Shown: positions 35,969 to 46,587, counted from the first letter of the stretch. The stretch: DNA of 64,000 bases from Pycnococcus provasolii (GCA_049487715.1 CP150562.1:1-64000), one strand, 5' to 3'. The notes: a model not told the origin generated them from the letters alone. Made by a program: numbers and translations.

Positions 35969-38082
35969 ATGGCGAACACCACGGCGAACGAACACAGCAC
36001 GCACAACGCGAGTAGTATGCTACGCGTGCTCGCGTCGCCGCTGCGATTCCACGCGCTCGAGGCGGCCGTCTCAGCAGCCACGTGCTCGGACGTCTTTCCA
36101 CCCGCGGTCGCCGTTGCCGGACTCGCGCCGCGACTGCGCGGGTGGGTGCCCACCGACGAGGCGATCGAGATCGCTGGCAAGGAGGAGGCGGCCGCGCACG
36201 GCGGCGAGGTGAACTTGCTCCGCCCGGCGCTCGACTACGCGCGCGAGGGCGAGGAAGATACGCCGCGCAGCAGGCACCCGTTCGTCGCCGCCGCGGAGGG
36301 TGGGTGGTTCGCGGCGGCGGACGCGCACCCGCGCGGGTGCCTGACTGTCTTCCGACATGACGCGAGCGAGCCAGGGAGAGGGTTTCAGCAGGTGTGGAGG
36401 AACGAACTGCTGCACGACGCCGGGATCCTCGCGGAGCTCAGGCAGACGGGCGGTAAGGCGGCAATCGCCGAGGCGTCAACCACGATCACCGCGCTCGATT
36501 TCACCGCGCGCGAGGTGGCTGTTGCCACGGGATCTGGCCACGTGCACGTCTGGAGGCGGGTGGACAAAGAGTCGCTCGGTGAAGCCAGCGGCGATCAAGT
36601 CGAAGCGTCTGCATACGAACGGCTCATGCAGCCTCTTTGGGTCGACGCCACTCCCGTGCGCCACGTCGCGGTAAGTGGCACGGTCGTCGTCGCGCACTCT
36701 CCGAGCAAGACCACGTTCGTGACGTGGAGCCTTGCTGACGGCAAGATACTCGGATGCTGGAACCACAGTTCAGTCACCAAGCTGCCGCTCAGGTACGCAA
36801 GGCTTGTTGGTGCGAATGCGCTTGTTGCCGCGCACTGGGGAGGTGGTCAGTGTGCGGTGCAACTCCTGGACGTCGTGGGAGGGAACGGAGGTGGCGTGCC
36901 ACTCGTGGACGGCGGCAAGGGCATGGAGTGCGATCCATGCGCATTTGACGGATCTGTGGACGTGCTCGTCTTTGGCGACGCGCAAGGATCTCTGTACGGA
37001 TTTCACAACCCCGACGCCGCGTTGGAGAAGTCGGAGACGGCATCGGATGCGGCTGCCGCCGGCTTGGCAGCCGCCGCGGCAACTACGTCGTCAACCTCGA
37101 GTTCCGGGAAAGCATCCTCCTGGCAACGGTGGAAGGTGGCGTTCCGTGGCGCCGTGGGTTCCCTTCGCGTGATTGACGATGCCAGTGCGCCGGTGCGCGT
37201 TTTCGCCGGCTGTGCAAACGGCTCGGTGAAGGCTCTACGTGCTGATGGCACAGTCGTGCACTCTGTCACGCTGAATCACGCCGTAACGAGCCTTTTTTCG
37301 CCACGTGAGCATGGCCGCTTCGCCGTCGCCGGGACAGAGGCTGGAGACGTCGAGCTTCTCGTGATGGCGCCGTCGCCGGAGAATGCAGAGGGCGACGGCG
37401 CGTCCGCGGCTGAGTACGACGACGATGCGGCGGTGGCGCAGTACGACAGATTTTTCATCGCAGGGTCCGCAGAGGATGCCGCGAACCGCGGACGTGCGTC
37501 TACGAAGCCCATGGCGTACGAGGAAATTTCTCGTGCTCCTCTAAGCGAGCTGTCGCGAGATGTGGACATGTCCGCGATTGCCGCATCGTCGCCTTCATCG
37601 TCGGAAGGCAAGTCAAGCAAATTCGACTTTGCGAAGGGACTCTCTGGCGCGAAGCGTGCAGAAGAAACCCCGGAGGAGGAGGCAAGCCGTCGCGGCGTCG
37701 CGGCGATGGATGCACCTGGCGTTGCGCGCAATCCTGATGTTGGCGAGTTGCAAAACTTGGGCCGTAAGTGCAGCAATCCGACGTGCTTGGTGCGCGAGGC
37801 GGTGAGTCCGCTTCCATTCAAGCGCTGCGCGCGATGCCGTGCAACCTTCTACTGCAGTCAGCACTGTCAGCGCACGCACTGGCGTGACGGGCACGCGAAG
37901 GAGTGTGGGGAAAAAAAGAGGAGAAGGAGGCGGAAGATGCTACAGGGGTCGCGAGTGCGCCGGCACCATCTTTGCCGACGCCAACGCCGACGGAGGAACA
38001 GACGAAGGAGTCTGTGGCACTCACGCCACCGGCGCCACCGTCGCCACCACCTTCAGAGCAAGGTTTGTATGACCTCGACTAA
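35969..38082 (+). CDS. Propeller-like protein with C-terminal MYND zinc finger, frame broken at an A7 run
   Basis: The first about 520 residues have WD-like strands (TALDFTAREVAVATGSGHVHVWRR, TTFVTWSLADGKILGCW, VDVLVFGDAQGSLYGF, VRVFAGCANGSVKAL, GRFAVAGTEAGDVELL), consistent with a degenerate beta-propeller. A MYND finger follows: CSNPTC, KRCARCRATFYCSQHC, HWRDGHAKEC, with all seven Cys and one His. Right after it, at GGGGAAAAAAAGAGG (about 37909-37922), the frame turns into Arg-rich nonsense that runs into a dispersed repeat. With one more A the reading becomes an acidic, Pro/Thr-rich tail ending SEQGLYDLD at TAA 38080-38082. I therefore end the gene there. MYND fingers bind proline-rich partners, often in chromatin or signalling. 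Confidence 0.75.
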
Positions 38083-38129
38083 TGCTTTGTTATCTTATGA
38101 GTTTCGTTGTTTTTTTTTAATTCTGTTTG

Positions 38130-38235
38130 GCGCAGTGAATGGCACCGTTGGATGAGATGAGTAGTGAAAGGGAAGTGGTGTGAATGGACGGCCGTTGGAC
38201 AAACTAAAGTGCAACTTCATTACTGAATGAGGGAC
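38130..38235 (-). repeat. Dispersed 3'-end repeat, copy E (short)
   Basis: On the minus strand it begins GTCCCTCATTCAGTAATGAAG and ends after GCCATTCACTGCGC, so only the first about 105 bp of the repeat are present. It lies 59 nt after the proposed stop (38295) of the minus-strand TMEM147-like gene and 48 nt after the corrected MYND stop. Confidence 0.85.
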
Positions 38236-38294
38236 TCTTCTTTGTTTTCCTTCAGATGGTGCACAAACGACGAGCGTGAGCGCGGGATTCTTTC

Positions 38295-39361
38295 TCACGT
38301 CGTGCGAGGTCCCCCGCGAGCAGATATTGGGTTGATGCAAGCACATGAGTCGGCACCTCGAACGAACCTCCTGAACGAAGGGGCATCGTCATCCTCGATG
38401 TTTTGCACGTAGAACGGCTGTGCTAGGAAGCTTCCTGCACGACGTGTACGCGCGCGTTGAAGGTGCAAGTTTCGTCGTTCCACCTCCAGCACCATATCCT
38501 GCGTCCGTTCGTTGTCGTCGCGTTCCAGGTCACTGTCATCTTCTTCGTTCGCGGCCCACGCGAGGTACCGCGCTCCCCTCCACTGGTTTCCGCCGCGGCC
38601 GTGCGTCATACTTCAGGGTGCGCAAATGAAAAAAAAAAAAAAAAACTTACCTGAAAAGCAAACTTAAGCAGTGCCCAGGGAAGAGCATGAGCACGAGTTC
38701 ATAAGAGGATAGCATCACCGCAAAGAAAAAGTGTACAGCAAGTGTAAGTGTGGACCCGAACCGACACTTGCTGTCCATCCCATAGTACTACCACACCTAG
38801 ACTCAGGTTGTGACAGGACAGGAGACAAGCAGGCCTACGGTACGGTCACGCTTCCACGAAAACTCGGCTGACATGGCGTCCAGATACCTGTCAGGGTGTT
38901 GGGTGAAGCGAGCGAGTGAGTGAGTGTTAAAGTGCTTGGTCATGTTGTGACTTGCGCTATGTCAGAAGGAAACAACGGCAAACGTACAGAGGTATGCCGC
39001 GGCGCAGAAGTGCGTCTGCCGAGGCCCAGCCTAGGCCCAAGCACTGGTAGCGAAGACTTGCAGCTACCGATCTGTGCGTGAGTACTCTCAGAGCAACGTA
39101 GACGCCAACAACGTCGACAAGGTTGATAATCGACCTCAGGCACTCCTCGGTGTAGTCTACAGTCTCCTCGCCCTCCGTGTCCGAGTTGGGCAGTATGGTG
39201 GCGAGCAGCATGAGCTTAAGTCCAGTCGTGCCGAGATACACGACCCCGCCTTTGATCATCGTAGATTTGGCCTGCGACTCGTGTAATGTCGTTGCGTAGT
39301 AGTACACGGCATGCGGCAGGAAGCACAGGCTGCACGTTCCGACGAAGTGGAATAAGGTCAT
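38295..39361 (-). CDS. TMEM147: TMEM147-like ER membrane protein, four proposed exons
   Basis: Exon 1 is 38988-39361. It starts MTLFHFVGTCSLCFLPH, matching the start of TMEM147, and continues with GVVYLGTTGLKLMLLATILP, INLVDVVGVYVALRVL and LGLGWASADALLRRGIPL. A 100-nt intron (GTACGT to GACAG, 38888-38987) joins it to YLDAMSAEFSWK, which aligns with the TMEM147 segment after IPLW. Exon 2 to about 38839, exon 3 at 38651-38787 (hydrophobic STLTLAVHFFFAVMLSS) and exon 4 at 38295-38610 are tentative, but together they keep one frame of about 291 aa. TMEM147 works at the ER translocon with nicalin and NOMO in making multipass membrane proteins. The charged C-terminal tail is longer than in animals. 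Confidence 0.7.
38627..38645. repeat. Poly(A)/poly(T) tract
   Basis: About 18 consecutive A on the + strand. On the minus strand it is a poly-T run just after the GTAAG donor of the proposed third intron of the TMEM147-like gene. Confidence 0.85.
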
Positions 39362-39853
39362 CGAGCACTCGGCGTTGTGAGGTGTTGGTTCGTGCGAGAA
39401 TGCCGGAAAGCGAGGCGGCGCTCGCCCGCTCCAGGTGGGGGAGAGGGGAGAGGAGAGGAGAGGGCCGGACTCCACCTGGTTCCCGGAGCACCGCCCTCAA
39501 AGAGGAACAAAACCAATCAGAGGGGACTCCTTGTTGGATCGACGAGCACTACGGAAAGCTTGCAGGCGCTTGCAAGACATGGCACGAGTGCACGACTGCA
39601 GGTTCGCGGCCGGTGTTGCATCACGCTGAACAAGGTGGTCAAGAATCCGGCCGCAAGCTGGCAAGAGCTTGCTTGCAAGTTCGCGAGCTTTCCAGCTTGA
39701 AAAGAGAAAAGAGCCGAATCCCTTTATTTCGGGGTTATCCCCCCCCTGGCACCTGGTTAGCTTCAAAAGGGGCCTCCTCCTTCGGCCTCTGCTTTAGGGT
39801 TGCAGCTCTCCTCTTCATATTTCCCGCCCTCTCCTCGTTCCCTCGCAGTGGCC
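39362..39853. promoter_or_regulatory. Divergent promoter, TMEM147-like gene / APC1
   Basis: 492 bp. For the minus gene the sense tract CCTCTCCTCTCCTCTCCCC lies at about 39430-39465. For APC1 a pyrimidine-rich CCCGCCCTCTCCTCG...CTCGCAG ends four bases before the GGCCATG context, resembling a splice acceptor. A minus-strand frame of about 89 codons here has no recognisable content. Confidence 0.45.
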
Positions 39854-42800
39854 ATGCCTGCGCCGCTTACGCCGTGCGCCACCGCGCACGCCACTGCCAA
39901 CCTGAAAGAAGAAGGCGAGATGCGGATTGACACGCACCAAGTTACCGTCTTCGCGCAAGGACACGTCGACCGCGTCGTCAAGACGCATAAGGCGATCAAA
40001 GACGCCGTGTTCGCCGGACACACGTGGGACGACGACGGCGCGCAGACGACGAACAGCAGCAAACCGGCGCTGTGCATACTCTTGAACAACCCGCCGACCG
40101 TGGAAACGTACCCGCCACACGGATCCTTCCAAACGACAGACTTGCCCACACACACGTCCGCCGACCAAACAATCACGGCGTCGTCCTGGAAGATCTTCGC
40201 AACACCCTTCGGACCGATCGTCACCGCTGACGTAACCTCGCAGCAGCCTTTGAGGGCGCACTTCATACTCACCGCGCCGCTTGCACCGCCGTGTACAGTC
40301 GACCACCTGCCTACCAACGAAGTTATCGTGTGGGCAGGTGCAAGCAACGCAATCCTCATGACGTGGCGTGCGACGGACCGGACACACGCTGTGTACACGC
40401 TGCGACGACGCGGCGACGTCACCGCGCACCTCGCGTGGCGCTCGGAGACGAACGAAGCGCAGGCACGACGCGCCTTTTTGGCACATGCATGGGATGGAAT
40501 AGCCTTGCTCTGTCGCCTCACCCCTCAAAATGCCATGATGTCGGACCACAACGAGGCTTCTTGCGTCCTGCACAGCCTTCGGCTTTCCCCCTCCGTCGCA
40601 TCGGAAGAGTTTGCAATACCGTGCGACGATGCGATTGCGGTGCGATGCTTGCGTCGTCGTGCGCAGGACATCGTCGTACTTACAGCAGGAACGCTCGCGG
40701 TGCACCAAGGAACAAGCCACATGTCCATGCACGTCACGCTGCCGCTGCCGGGCATCGCCGTGGGTATCACCCAAGCCTCAAACGCTTCCATCACCCTAGA
40801 GATGTTGGCTAGTTCGTCGCTTGAAAATAAAACGCAGGAAAGCATCAGCCTTGCACAACTCGCACTGCCGACCGATGCGCGTAGTGCCGCGACATTCGCC
40901 GTGCTGAGGAGAATGTCTTTGCTGGGATTCATGTCGGAAGCTGCGGTGGCGACCGTCATGGGCAAGATTGCAGCGGCTTCGTCGAGCGCACGCGCCGACG
41001 GCTTTGGTGACGATCAGCTCTTCGATAAGGTGGTTGTGCCAGCCGTGCTTAGCGAATGGTTCTACGGCGGCAATCGCACGAGCATGGTGGGCGACAAGGA
41101 TGACGATATGACCAACGTCTCGGAAATCCTCAGCACAGCAGAAGCCTCAGATGCAGACTGGGAAGTATTTCAGGCGTCTGCGGCACGTTCCGATGCCCTT
41201 CACAGCCTCTTCGATGACCACACATCTCCAACTCGAAATCTATCTGCAACCACCTCCTCAATGTCCATCTCGCTGTCGCCGCCGCCGCCGCCGCCGCCGT
41301 CGTCGTCATTGTTTCCAGACGCACGCGCGCGTGCAGCTTTCGCGAATCGCATGCATGCGGTGTACGAGGGCCTTCGATTGGATGCAGCACAGTGGGGCGT
41401 TCTGCGCAACCTCGTGACAAACCTCCTCTATCCGCTCTTCGTTAGCCTTCATTGGACAACTTACGTGGAGCGGTACCAACGCGAGTGGGCAGGTGCCGTT
41501 GAGCTGCCACCCGCAACAACCACGAAACCTACAGTCGACGAGCCCGAGGAAGGACCCGTGGATGCCATCGCAAGCTTGGCGCGCCTCCTTTCCGGACGCC
41601 TCGATGCATCCGCGGTACGCTCTTGGATAGAACGTGGTTCAACGTCGACATCCAAAGATGGCTCGAAGAAAGATCTCTGGCCTCCACCGTGTGTTGCGGC
41701 GTCACTGCGCAAGCACGTTGCGAGGCACCGCAGATTAGCCAAGCGAACGGCAGAGCTTGAGCACGCCCTCGCGCCGCCTTCGCGTTCCGTGGATGACGAC
41801 GCGGACTACCAATGGAGTTGGCGAGTATACCGTATGTTTCGTGGCATTGTCTCGCCACTCGCACAAGACGATAAGGGTACGAAGACGCCATCCGCGCCGA
41901 TGGCGGCTGCAGCTGCATTGGCACTGGTGCTCGCCGAGCCGTCGTCGGAGCTAGAACCACGTATGGCAATCGCGCGACTGCCATCGGGCTTCCAGTTTGC
42001 GGTGCTTGAGGCGCTGCGCATTCTGCAATCCTCGCCGCCGCGCCGCGCAAATTGGTTAAGCTGGTTGCGCGCGGCGCATGTCGACGTGTCGCCTGCATGG
42101 TTTGCACGGCTGACGGCGACGATCGGTCGTGAAGACCTCGAAATGAGCCCAAGCGAATTCGAAAGCCGCGATTCAGATGTCACTTACGACGCCGCCAACC
42201 CATCAGAGGCGCACGATGGCGGCGCTCTTTCCGGCGAAGTGTTTGTCGTGGCTGGTTATCATCCGTGGGAACTGGCACTCCTCACTCGTAAAAGCGGTGG
42301 CCGATTGTATCGTGGCGCAACAAATCGCAACGCTGTGAACAGCATGGGCATGGCGGATGCTAGCCACACTGCTCGTCATTCGATGGCACGTGCAGTGTGC
42401 GACGACGATAGTCTCCCCTCGCGCGATGGCGCAGATGGCATTCACGACGTTGCCAGTGGTCTTCGCTTCTGCATCGATCGGCGCGTTGACGAGGTGCGAC
42501 GCCTGCTCTGCACCGCACGTCCGCAGATTCTCGATGAGATGCGGGGTGGCGGAAGAGGAGCTGGCGAGGACGAGGATGGCGACGGCGGCGATGATGGCGG
42601 CGACGACGGCGGCGAGGATGGTGCCGCGCAAGGTGCCTCGGCGAACGATCCGTCGTTCAGGCAGCAGAGGCGCCTGTGGCGCCTGTGCGCGCGTACTTGC
42701 GCCGCTCCTATTGGTCGCGGCGCATTCGTTCTAGCTACCGCGGGCGTCGACGGCTCCGAGCCGCTACAGGTACCTCCACTGAATGTTGCGGGCAAGCTGT

Positions 42801-45800
42801 CCCGTCAGCAGGGAGCGACCATCAGCCTGGATATCGGCGCGTCGCAGATTGCGCCAGGCACGGCGCCGGCTCAGCAGGCGGCAGCTGCATCCGCAGCGGC
42901 GACGGCGACGGGATCCGCAATCGCCACAGCAACTGCGGCGGCGTTGGCTGGTGTCACGGCACCAGCGACGGCGGCTGCCGCGGGAGCGCCATCTGGCGTC
43001 ACGGCGCTCGAGCTGCTGAAGTGGCCTGAATTTCACAACGGGGTTGCCACAGGCTTGCGCCTTGCGGATCACGTGGCTGAGCAGAGCAATGCCGCAGCGG
43101 CGGCAGGTGGACAGCCACCTGCATTTCAGAGCGCGCTCAAGGGCTGGGTGACGTACCATCGGCCCAAGGAGCCGAATGCCGCACATGCAGGTTTGCTTTT
43201 TGCGTTGGGCCTGAGAGACGCGCTTGGCGACGTGTGCGGCGCCGAGGCTTACAGGTACCTGCAGATGGAACACGACGTGACGGCAGCGGGCCTGCTTCTC
43301 GGCGTGAGTGCAAGCAAGCGAGGGACGATGGACCGCGACGTCAGCCGGTGGCTGCACTTGCATATCCCACACAATCCAGCCGCCGCCGGCGGGGGCGGCA
43401 GTGCCGGAGCTGGGAAGTACCCCGATCTCGAGCTCGCAAGCGCCACGCAGTGTGCCGCGCTCTTCGGCCTTGGCCTCGTCTGCCTGGGTACCGGCCACCA
43501 CCTGGTATGCGAGACGCTGCTCGGCGAGCTGCTACGCCACCCCGACGCCGCGATCATGGGCACCATGGCTGGCGGACTGGGCAGTGGAGGTGGCGGTGGT
43601 CCCGGCGCCGCCGCTGCCGCGGCGGCTAGCAGCGGCGCGCTCGGTGGTGGAGGCGACGGCAGTGGGCGAGAGGGGCGCAGCCTCTGCGCGGGCTTCGCAC
43701 TTGGCCTCGTTGTGCTGGGCAAGGGCAATGCCGCGGGAGGCTTGAGGCATCTCGGGCTGGACCAAATGCTCTTCGCCGCATGCGGAAGCCCGGATTCCGG
43801 TCGTCTCGGCGGCGCCGCAGCGGCTGTGGGCGCCTACGGCGGCAAGGGCGTGCTCCGACCCGGAAATAATGCAGCGGGTGGACTCTACTCAGCCTATTCA
43901 AGCACGAGCGGAAGCGCAACTCTCATGTCTACGATCACAGCTGGTGCTGGCGCCGGCGCGGGTGGAGGTGCCGGCGGTCTGGGCGGCGCGGGTGGAGGTC
44001 TCAATGGCGCGGGCCTGGCATCCATCGCATCCGTGGCGGCACTCGGTGCCGCAGCGCGCCGCGGAGACTTTGACGGTGACTTTGGTGCCGATGGCACTCA
44101 CGTGCTAAGCCACTCAGATCCCGCCGATGCCGCAACTCCCATGGGCGTGGCGAGCGATTCGCATGGCGCGGGTTCTAGCGCTTCTGCGTCGGCGGGTGGC
44201 GTCGCTAGCCATGCTGGAGCTCACCCTGGCGCAGCGTTTTCCGCATCTGGACTTCGCCTGGAGATGGCAACGGGCCCCAGCCCTGAATTGATCCCGGGCT
44301 GCGTAGTGGCCATCACACTCGCGTTCCTGAAGACGGCGGATGCTCGTGTGCTTCACGTCCTTCGCGCCCCGGAATCGCACCACGACCTTACCCAGCTTCG
44401 TCCAAATGCAATTTTGCTCCGTGCACTGTGCAGAGGACTTGTCGACTGGCATGGCGTTTCGCCCACGTTGCGCTGGGTCCAAGAGCAGGTTCCCGCGATT
44501 GCACGCGGGTCACTCCACGCCTGCGTCTTGAGAGATCCTCTCAGCACCAAGCCGCCTCCCGATGAGGACTTCTACTCTGAGACGGGTGTGCCAACGCACG
44601 CGACATGGGGCAGCGATGCTAGGCTCGACGACGCTGAAATTCGTGGCGTCGATCGGGAGGCTTGCTGTGCGGCGGAGGTGGCAAGCCTTGCTGGCAACGC
44701 GCTTTGCTTGGGCATCCGATTCGCGGGCACGGCTCTCCCTGAACCGGCAGCCGCGGTGGAGCGTGTCCTGTTCGCGCTCCTCACCTTCAGCCAGCGTGCG
44801 CATGCCTCGAGGGCCAAACTGCGACGCCACGCAGGATGCACCGCACGTGGCGAGGCGCTCGCGAGCGCGCTCGGACTTCCCGATGCACGCAGTCTAGAGG
44901 AGGCGGTGGACTGCTGCTGCCTCGCGCTTGGTGCGATCCTTTCTGGGACGGGCGACCTTCGTGCACTCCGGTTGCTTCGTGCGCTGCGCTCGCGCGACCA
45001 TGCTGGCGGTGCCGCAGAGGCTGCCGCCATTCTTGGGCAGCTGCGCTCATCGCACGCGATGGGCCGCGGCAATTCGACGGCGACGAAGGGATCGGCGGCA
45101 GTCTCCTCCAAGCTGCCCACGGACTACGCCGCGCATACGCTTCTTCCCACGGGCAGCGTCCTTGCGTCGGCGTCGGAGGCTCGCTCTGAGGCGCCAACCT
45201 TAGCTTCGCCCACCGGAGCGACGATGGGATACGGCTCACACCTCGCGGTGAATACCGCGATTGGATTCCTCTTCCTTGGAGGTGGCATGTGGGCGTTTGG
45301 CACGACGGATATGTGCACGGCAAGCTTGCTCGTCGCTTTGTACCCGCGTCTTCCCCAGCACAGTGGGGACAATCGATACCATTTGCAGGCGCTACGACAC
45401 ATGTACGTGCTTGCGAGCCAGCCGCGTGGTGTGGAGGCGAAGGACGCCGCTTCGGGTCAGCCGTGCATGGCGCAGATGGAGGCTGTGAGTGTCACCAGTG
45501 GCAAGCCATCTGATGACGGTGGCGTCACTTACACGCGCACTCGCCTGCTGGCCCCGTGCCTTCTTCCAGAGCACCTCGTGGAGCTGCGCGTGAATGGTCC
45601 GCGGCATCTCGCGCGGACGCTGCGGCCGTCTACGCAGGCTGCAGCGGCTGCTTGCTTTGCGCAGGCACCCCGCGTGGTGGTGGTGAAGAAAGCGCCGGGG
45701 CAGTGCGGCTTCGAGGAGGATCCGCTTGGCGTTCGCGCAGCATCCTCTCGCGTTCTGCCAAGCCTTGGACTTGCCCCCGCGGTTCTTGGCTGGGCAGACG

Positions 45801-46579
45801 CACGTGCTACCGTGGGCGATAAAATGTCCACGTCGCCGTCGTCGTCGCATTCCAAGGCGTCAGATTCCATGCTCGCGGACGAGTTAGCCCCCTTTCTCGG
45901 CGACGATCCTGAGGTGTCTGCAATGTCGCGCCTTTTGTGCGGCGACGATGTCTTTGACGGCGCGCTCCCATTCTCGCGCATGCTCTTGGCTGCACGTGGC
46001 AGCGGTGGCGATGCACTCGCGGGGGAGATGCGCCACATGGCTGCCCTGCACCGCTGCTTGCTTCGGCGCAGCGTTCGCCTCGGCGTTCCGGCTGCCATAC
46101 TTCCCGCGCTTTCTCTTTTTTCGCATGCGCGCGAGGCGGCTGAGGCGGCAATGTCGGCTAAAATCGGCGGCGGTGCTCGTGCAGACACGAGTGGAGGTAG
46201 TCTGGCCCTTGGCATGTGGATGCTTGCAGCAGTGCGATCTCTGTACTCCGGACCGCTCGCCGCGGCATGGCAGAGGCACTCCCAATTGCTCGATGACGCC
46301 AACAGTCCGCTGTTGGTGCCACTATTGCCCGCGGAAGCTCTGCAGGCGCTCTGGCACGTCAGCTTCGAGCGAGGCGCAACTCCGCACGCTTCGTCAGCCA
46401 GCTCGGCTGCGGATAGCGCGGCTGCTGCACTCGCGGGTGCATTTGCGAGCGTGTGTCGATTACCGAGCACGGCCGAGATTGCCGCCGCGAAACGTTCCTC
46501 CGGAGGCGATCCGCTGCAACTGCTACGCACGTTCCCCGAAACGGAGCCGGAAGGTTTGCTCGCCATGTTGGCGGTATGA
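39854..46579 (+). CDS. APC1: Anaphase-promoting complex subunit 1, 2241 aa
   Basis: One uninterrupted frame of 6.7 kb. The start MPAPLTPC in GGCCATGCC is preferred. The N-terminal third fits the APC1 seven-bladed propeller region. The C-terminal half has the proteasome/cyclosome repeats: AHAGLLFALGLRDALGDV, MEHDVTAAGLLLGVSASKRGTMDRDVSRWLHLHIP, CAALFGLGLVCLGTGHHLVCETLLGELLRHP, CAGFALGLVVLGKG, VAITLAFLKTADARVLHVLRAPESHHDLTQLRPNAILLRAL. APC1 is the largest scaffold of the APC/C ubiquitin ligase and bridges the TPR lobe with the platform. Unusual low-complexity inserts interrupt it: an acidic Gly/Asp run (about residues 895-925) and long Gly/Ala/Ser-rich loops (about 1235-1275 and 1340-1460). Confidence 0.95.
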   Translation: MPAPLTPCATAHATANLKEEGEMRIDTHQVTVFAQGHVDRVVKTHKAIKDAVFAGHTWDDDGAQTTNSSKPALCILLNNPPTVETYPPHGSFQTTDLPTHTSADQTITASSWKIFATPFGPIVTADVTSQQPLRAHFILTAPLAPPCTVDHLPTNEVIVWAGASNAILMTWRATDRTHAVYTLRRRGDVTAHLAWRSETNEAQARRAFLAHAWDGIALLCRLTPQNAMMSDHNEASCVLHSLRLSPSVASEEFAIPCDDAIAVRCLRRRAQDIVVLTAGTLAVHQGTSHMSMHVTLPLPGIAVGITQASNASITLEMLASSSLENKTQESISLAQLALPTDARSAATFAVLRRMSLLGFMSEAAVATVMGKIAAASSSARADGFGDDQLFDKVVVPAVLSEWFYGGNRTSMVGDKDDDMTNVSEILSTAEASDADWEVFQASAARSDALHSLFDDHTSPTRNLSATTSSMSISLSPPPPPPPSSSLFPDARARAAFANRMHAVYEGLRLDAAQWGVLRNLVTNLLYPLFVSLHWTTYVERYQREWAGAVELPPATTTKPTVDEPEEGPVDAIASLARLLSGRLDASAVRSWIERGSTSTSKDGSKKDLWPPPCVAASLRKHVARHRRLAKRTAELEHALAPPSRSVDDDADYQWSWRVYRMFRGIVSPLAQDDKGTKTPSAPMAAAAALALVLAEPSSELEPRMAIARLPSGFQFAVLEALRILQSSPPRRANWLSWLRAAHVDVSPAWFARLTATIGREDLEMSPSEFESRDSDVTYDAANPSEAHDGGALSGEVFVVAGYHPWELALLTRKSGGRLYRGATNRNAVNSMGMADASHTARHSMARAVCDDDSLPSRDGADGIHDVASGLRFCIDRRVDEVRRLLCTARPQILDEMRGGGRGAGEDEDGDGGDDGGDDGGEDGAAQGASANDPSFRQQRRLWRLCARTCAAPIGRGAFVLATAGVDGSEPLQVPPLNVAGKLSRQQGATISLDIGASQIAPGTAPAQQAAAASAAATATGSAIATATAAALAGVTAPATAAAAGAPSGVTALELLKWPEFHNGVATGLRLADHVAEQSNAAAAAGGQPPAFQSALKGWVTYHRPKEPNAAHAGLLFALGLRDALGDVCGAEAYRYLQMEHDVTAAGLLLGVSASKRGTMDRDVSRWLHLHIPHNPAAAGGGGSAGAGKYPDLELASATQCAALFGLGLVCLGTGHHLVCETLLGELLRHPDAAIMGTMAGGLGSGGGGGPGAAAAAAASSGALGGGGDGSGREGRSLCAGFALGLVVLGKGNAAGGLRHLGLDQMLFAACGSPDSGRLGGAAAAVGAYGGKGVLRPGNNAAGGLYSAYSSTSGSATLMSTITAGAGAGAGGGAGGLGGAGGGLNGAGLASIASVAALGAAARRGDFDGDFGADGTHVLSHSDPADAATPMGVASDSHGAGSSASASAGGVASHAGAHPGAAFSASGLRLEMATGPSPELIPGCVVAITLAFLKTADARVLHVLRAPESHHDLTQLRPNAILLRALCRGLVDWHGVSPTLRWVQEQVPAIARGSLHACVLRDPLSTKPPPDEDFYSETGVPTHATWGSDARLDDAEIRGVDREACCAAEVASLAGNALCLGIRFAGTALPEPAAAVERVLFALLTFSQRAHASRAKLRRHAGCTARGEALASALGLPDARSLEEAVDCCCLALGAILSGTGDLRALRLLRALRSRDHAGGAAEAAAILGQLRSSHAMGRGNSTATKGSAAVSSKLPTDYAAHTLLPTGSVLASASEARSEAPTLASPTGATMGYGSHLAVNTAIGFLFLGGGMWAFGTTDMCTASLLVALYPRLPQHSGDNRYHLQALRHMYVLASQPRGVEAKDAASGQPCMAQMEAVSVTSGKPSDDGGVTYTRTRLLAPCLLPEHLVELRVNGPRHLARTLRPSTQAAAAACFAQAPRVVVVKKAPGQCGFEEDPLGVRAASSRVLPSLGLAPAVLGWADARATVGDKMSTSPSSSHSKASDSMLADELAPFLGDDPEVSAMSRLLCGDDVFDGALPFSRMLLAARGSGGDALAGEMRHMAALHRCLLRRSVRLGVPAAILPALSLFSHAREAAEAAMSAKIGGGARADTSGGSLALGMWMLAAVRSLYSGPLAAAWQRHSQLLDDANSPLLVPLLPAEALQALWHVSFERGATPHASSASSAADSAAAALAGAFASVCRLPSTAEIAAAKRSSGGDPLQLLRTFPETEPEGLLAMLAV

Positions 46580-46587
46580 ATTAATTT

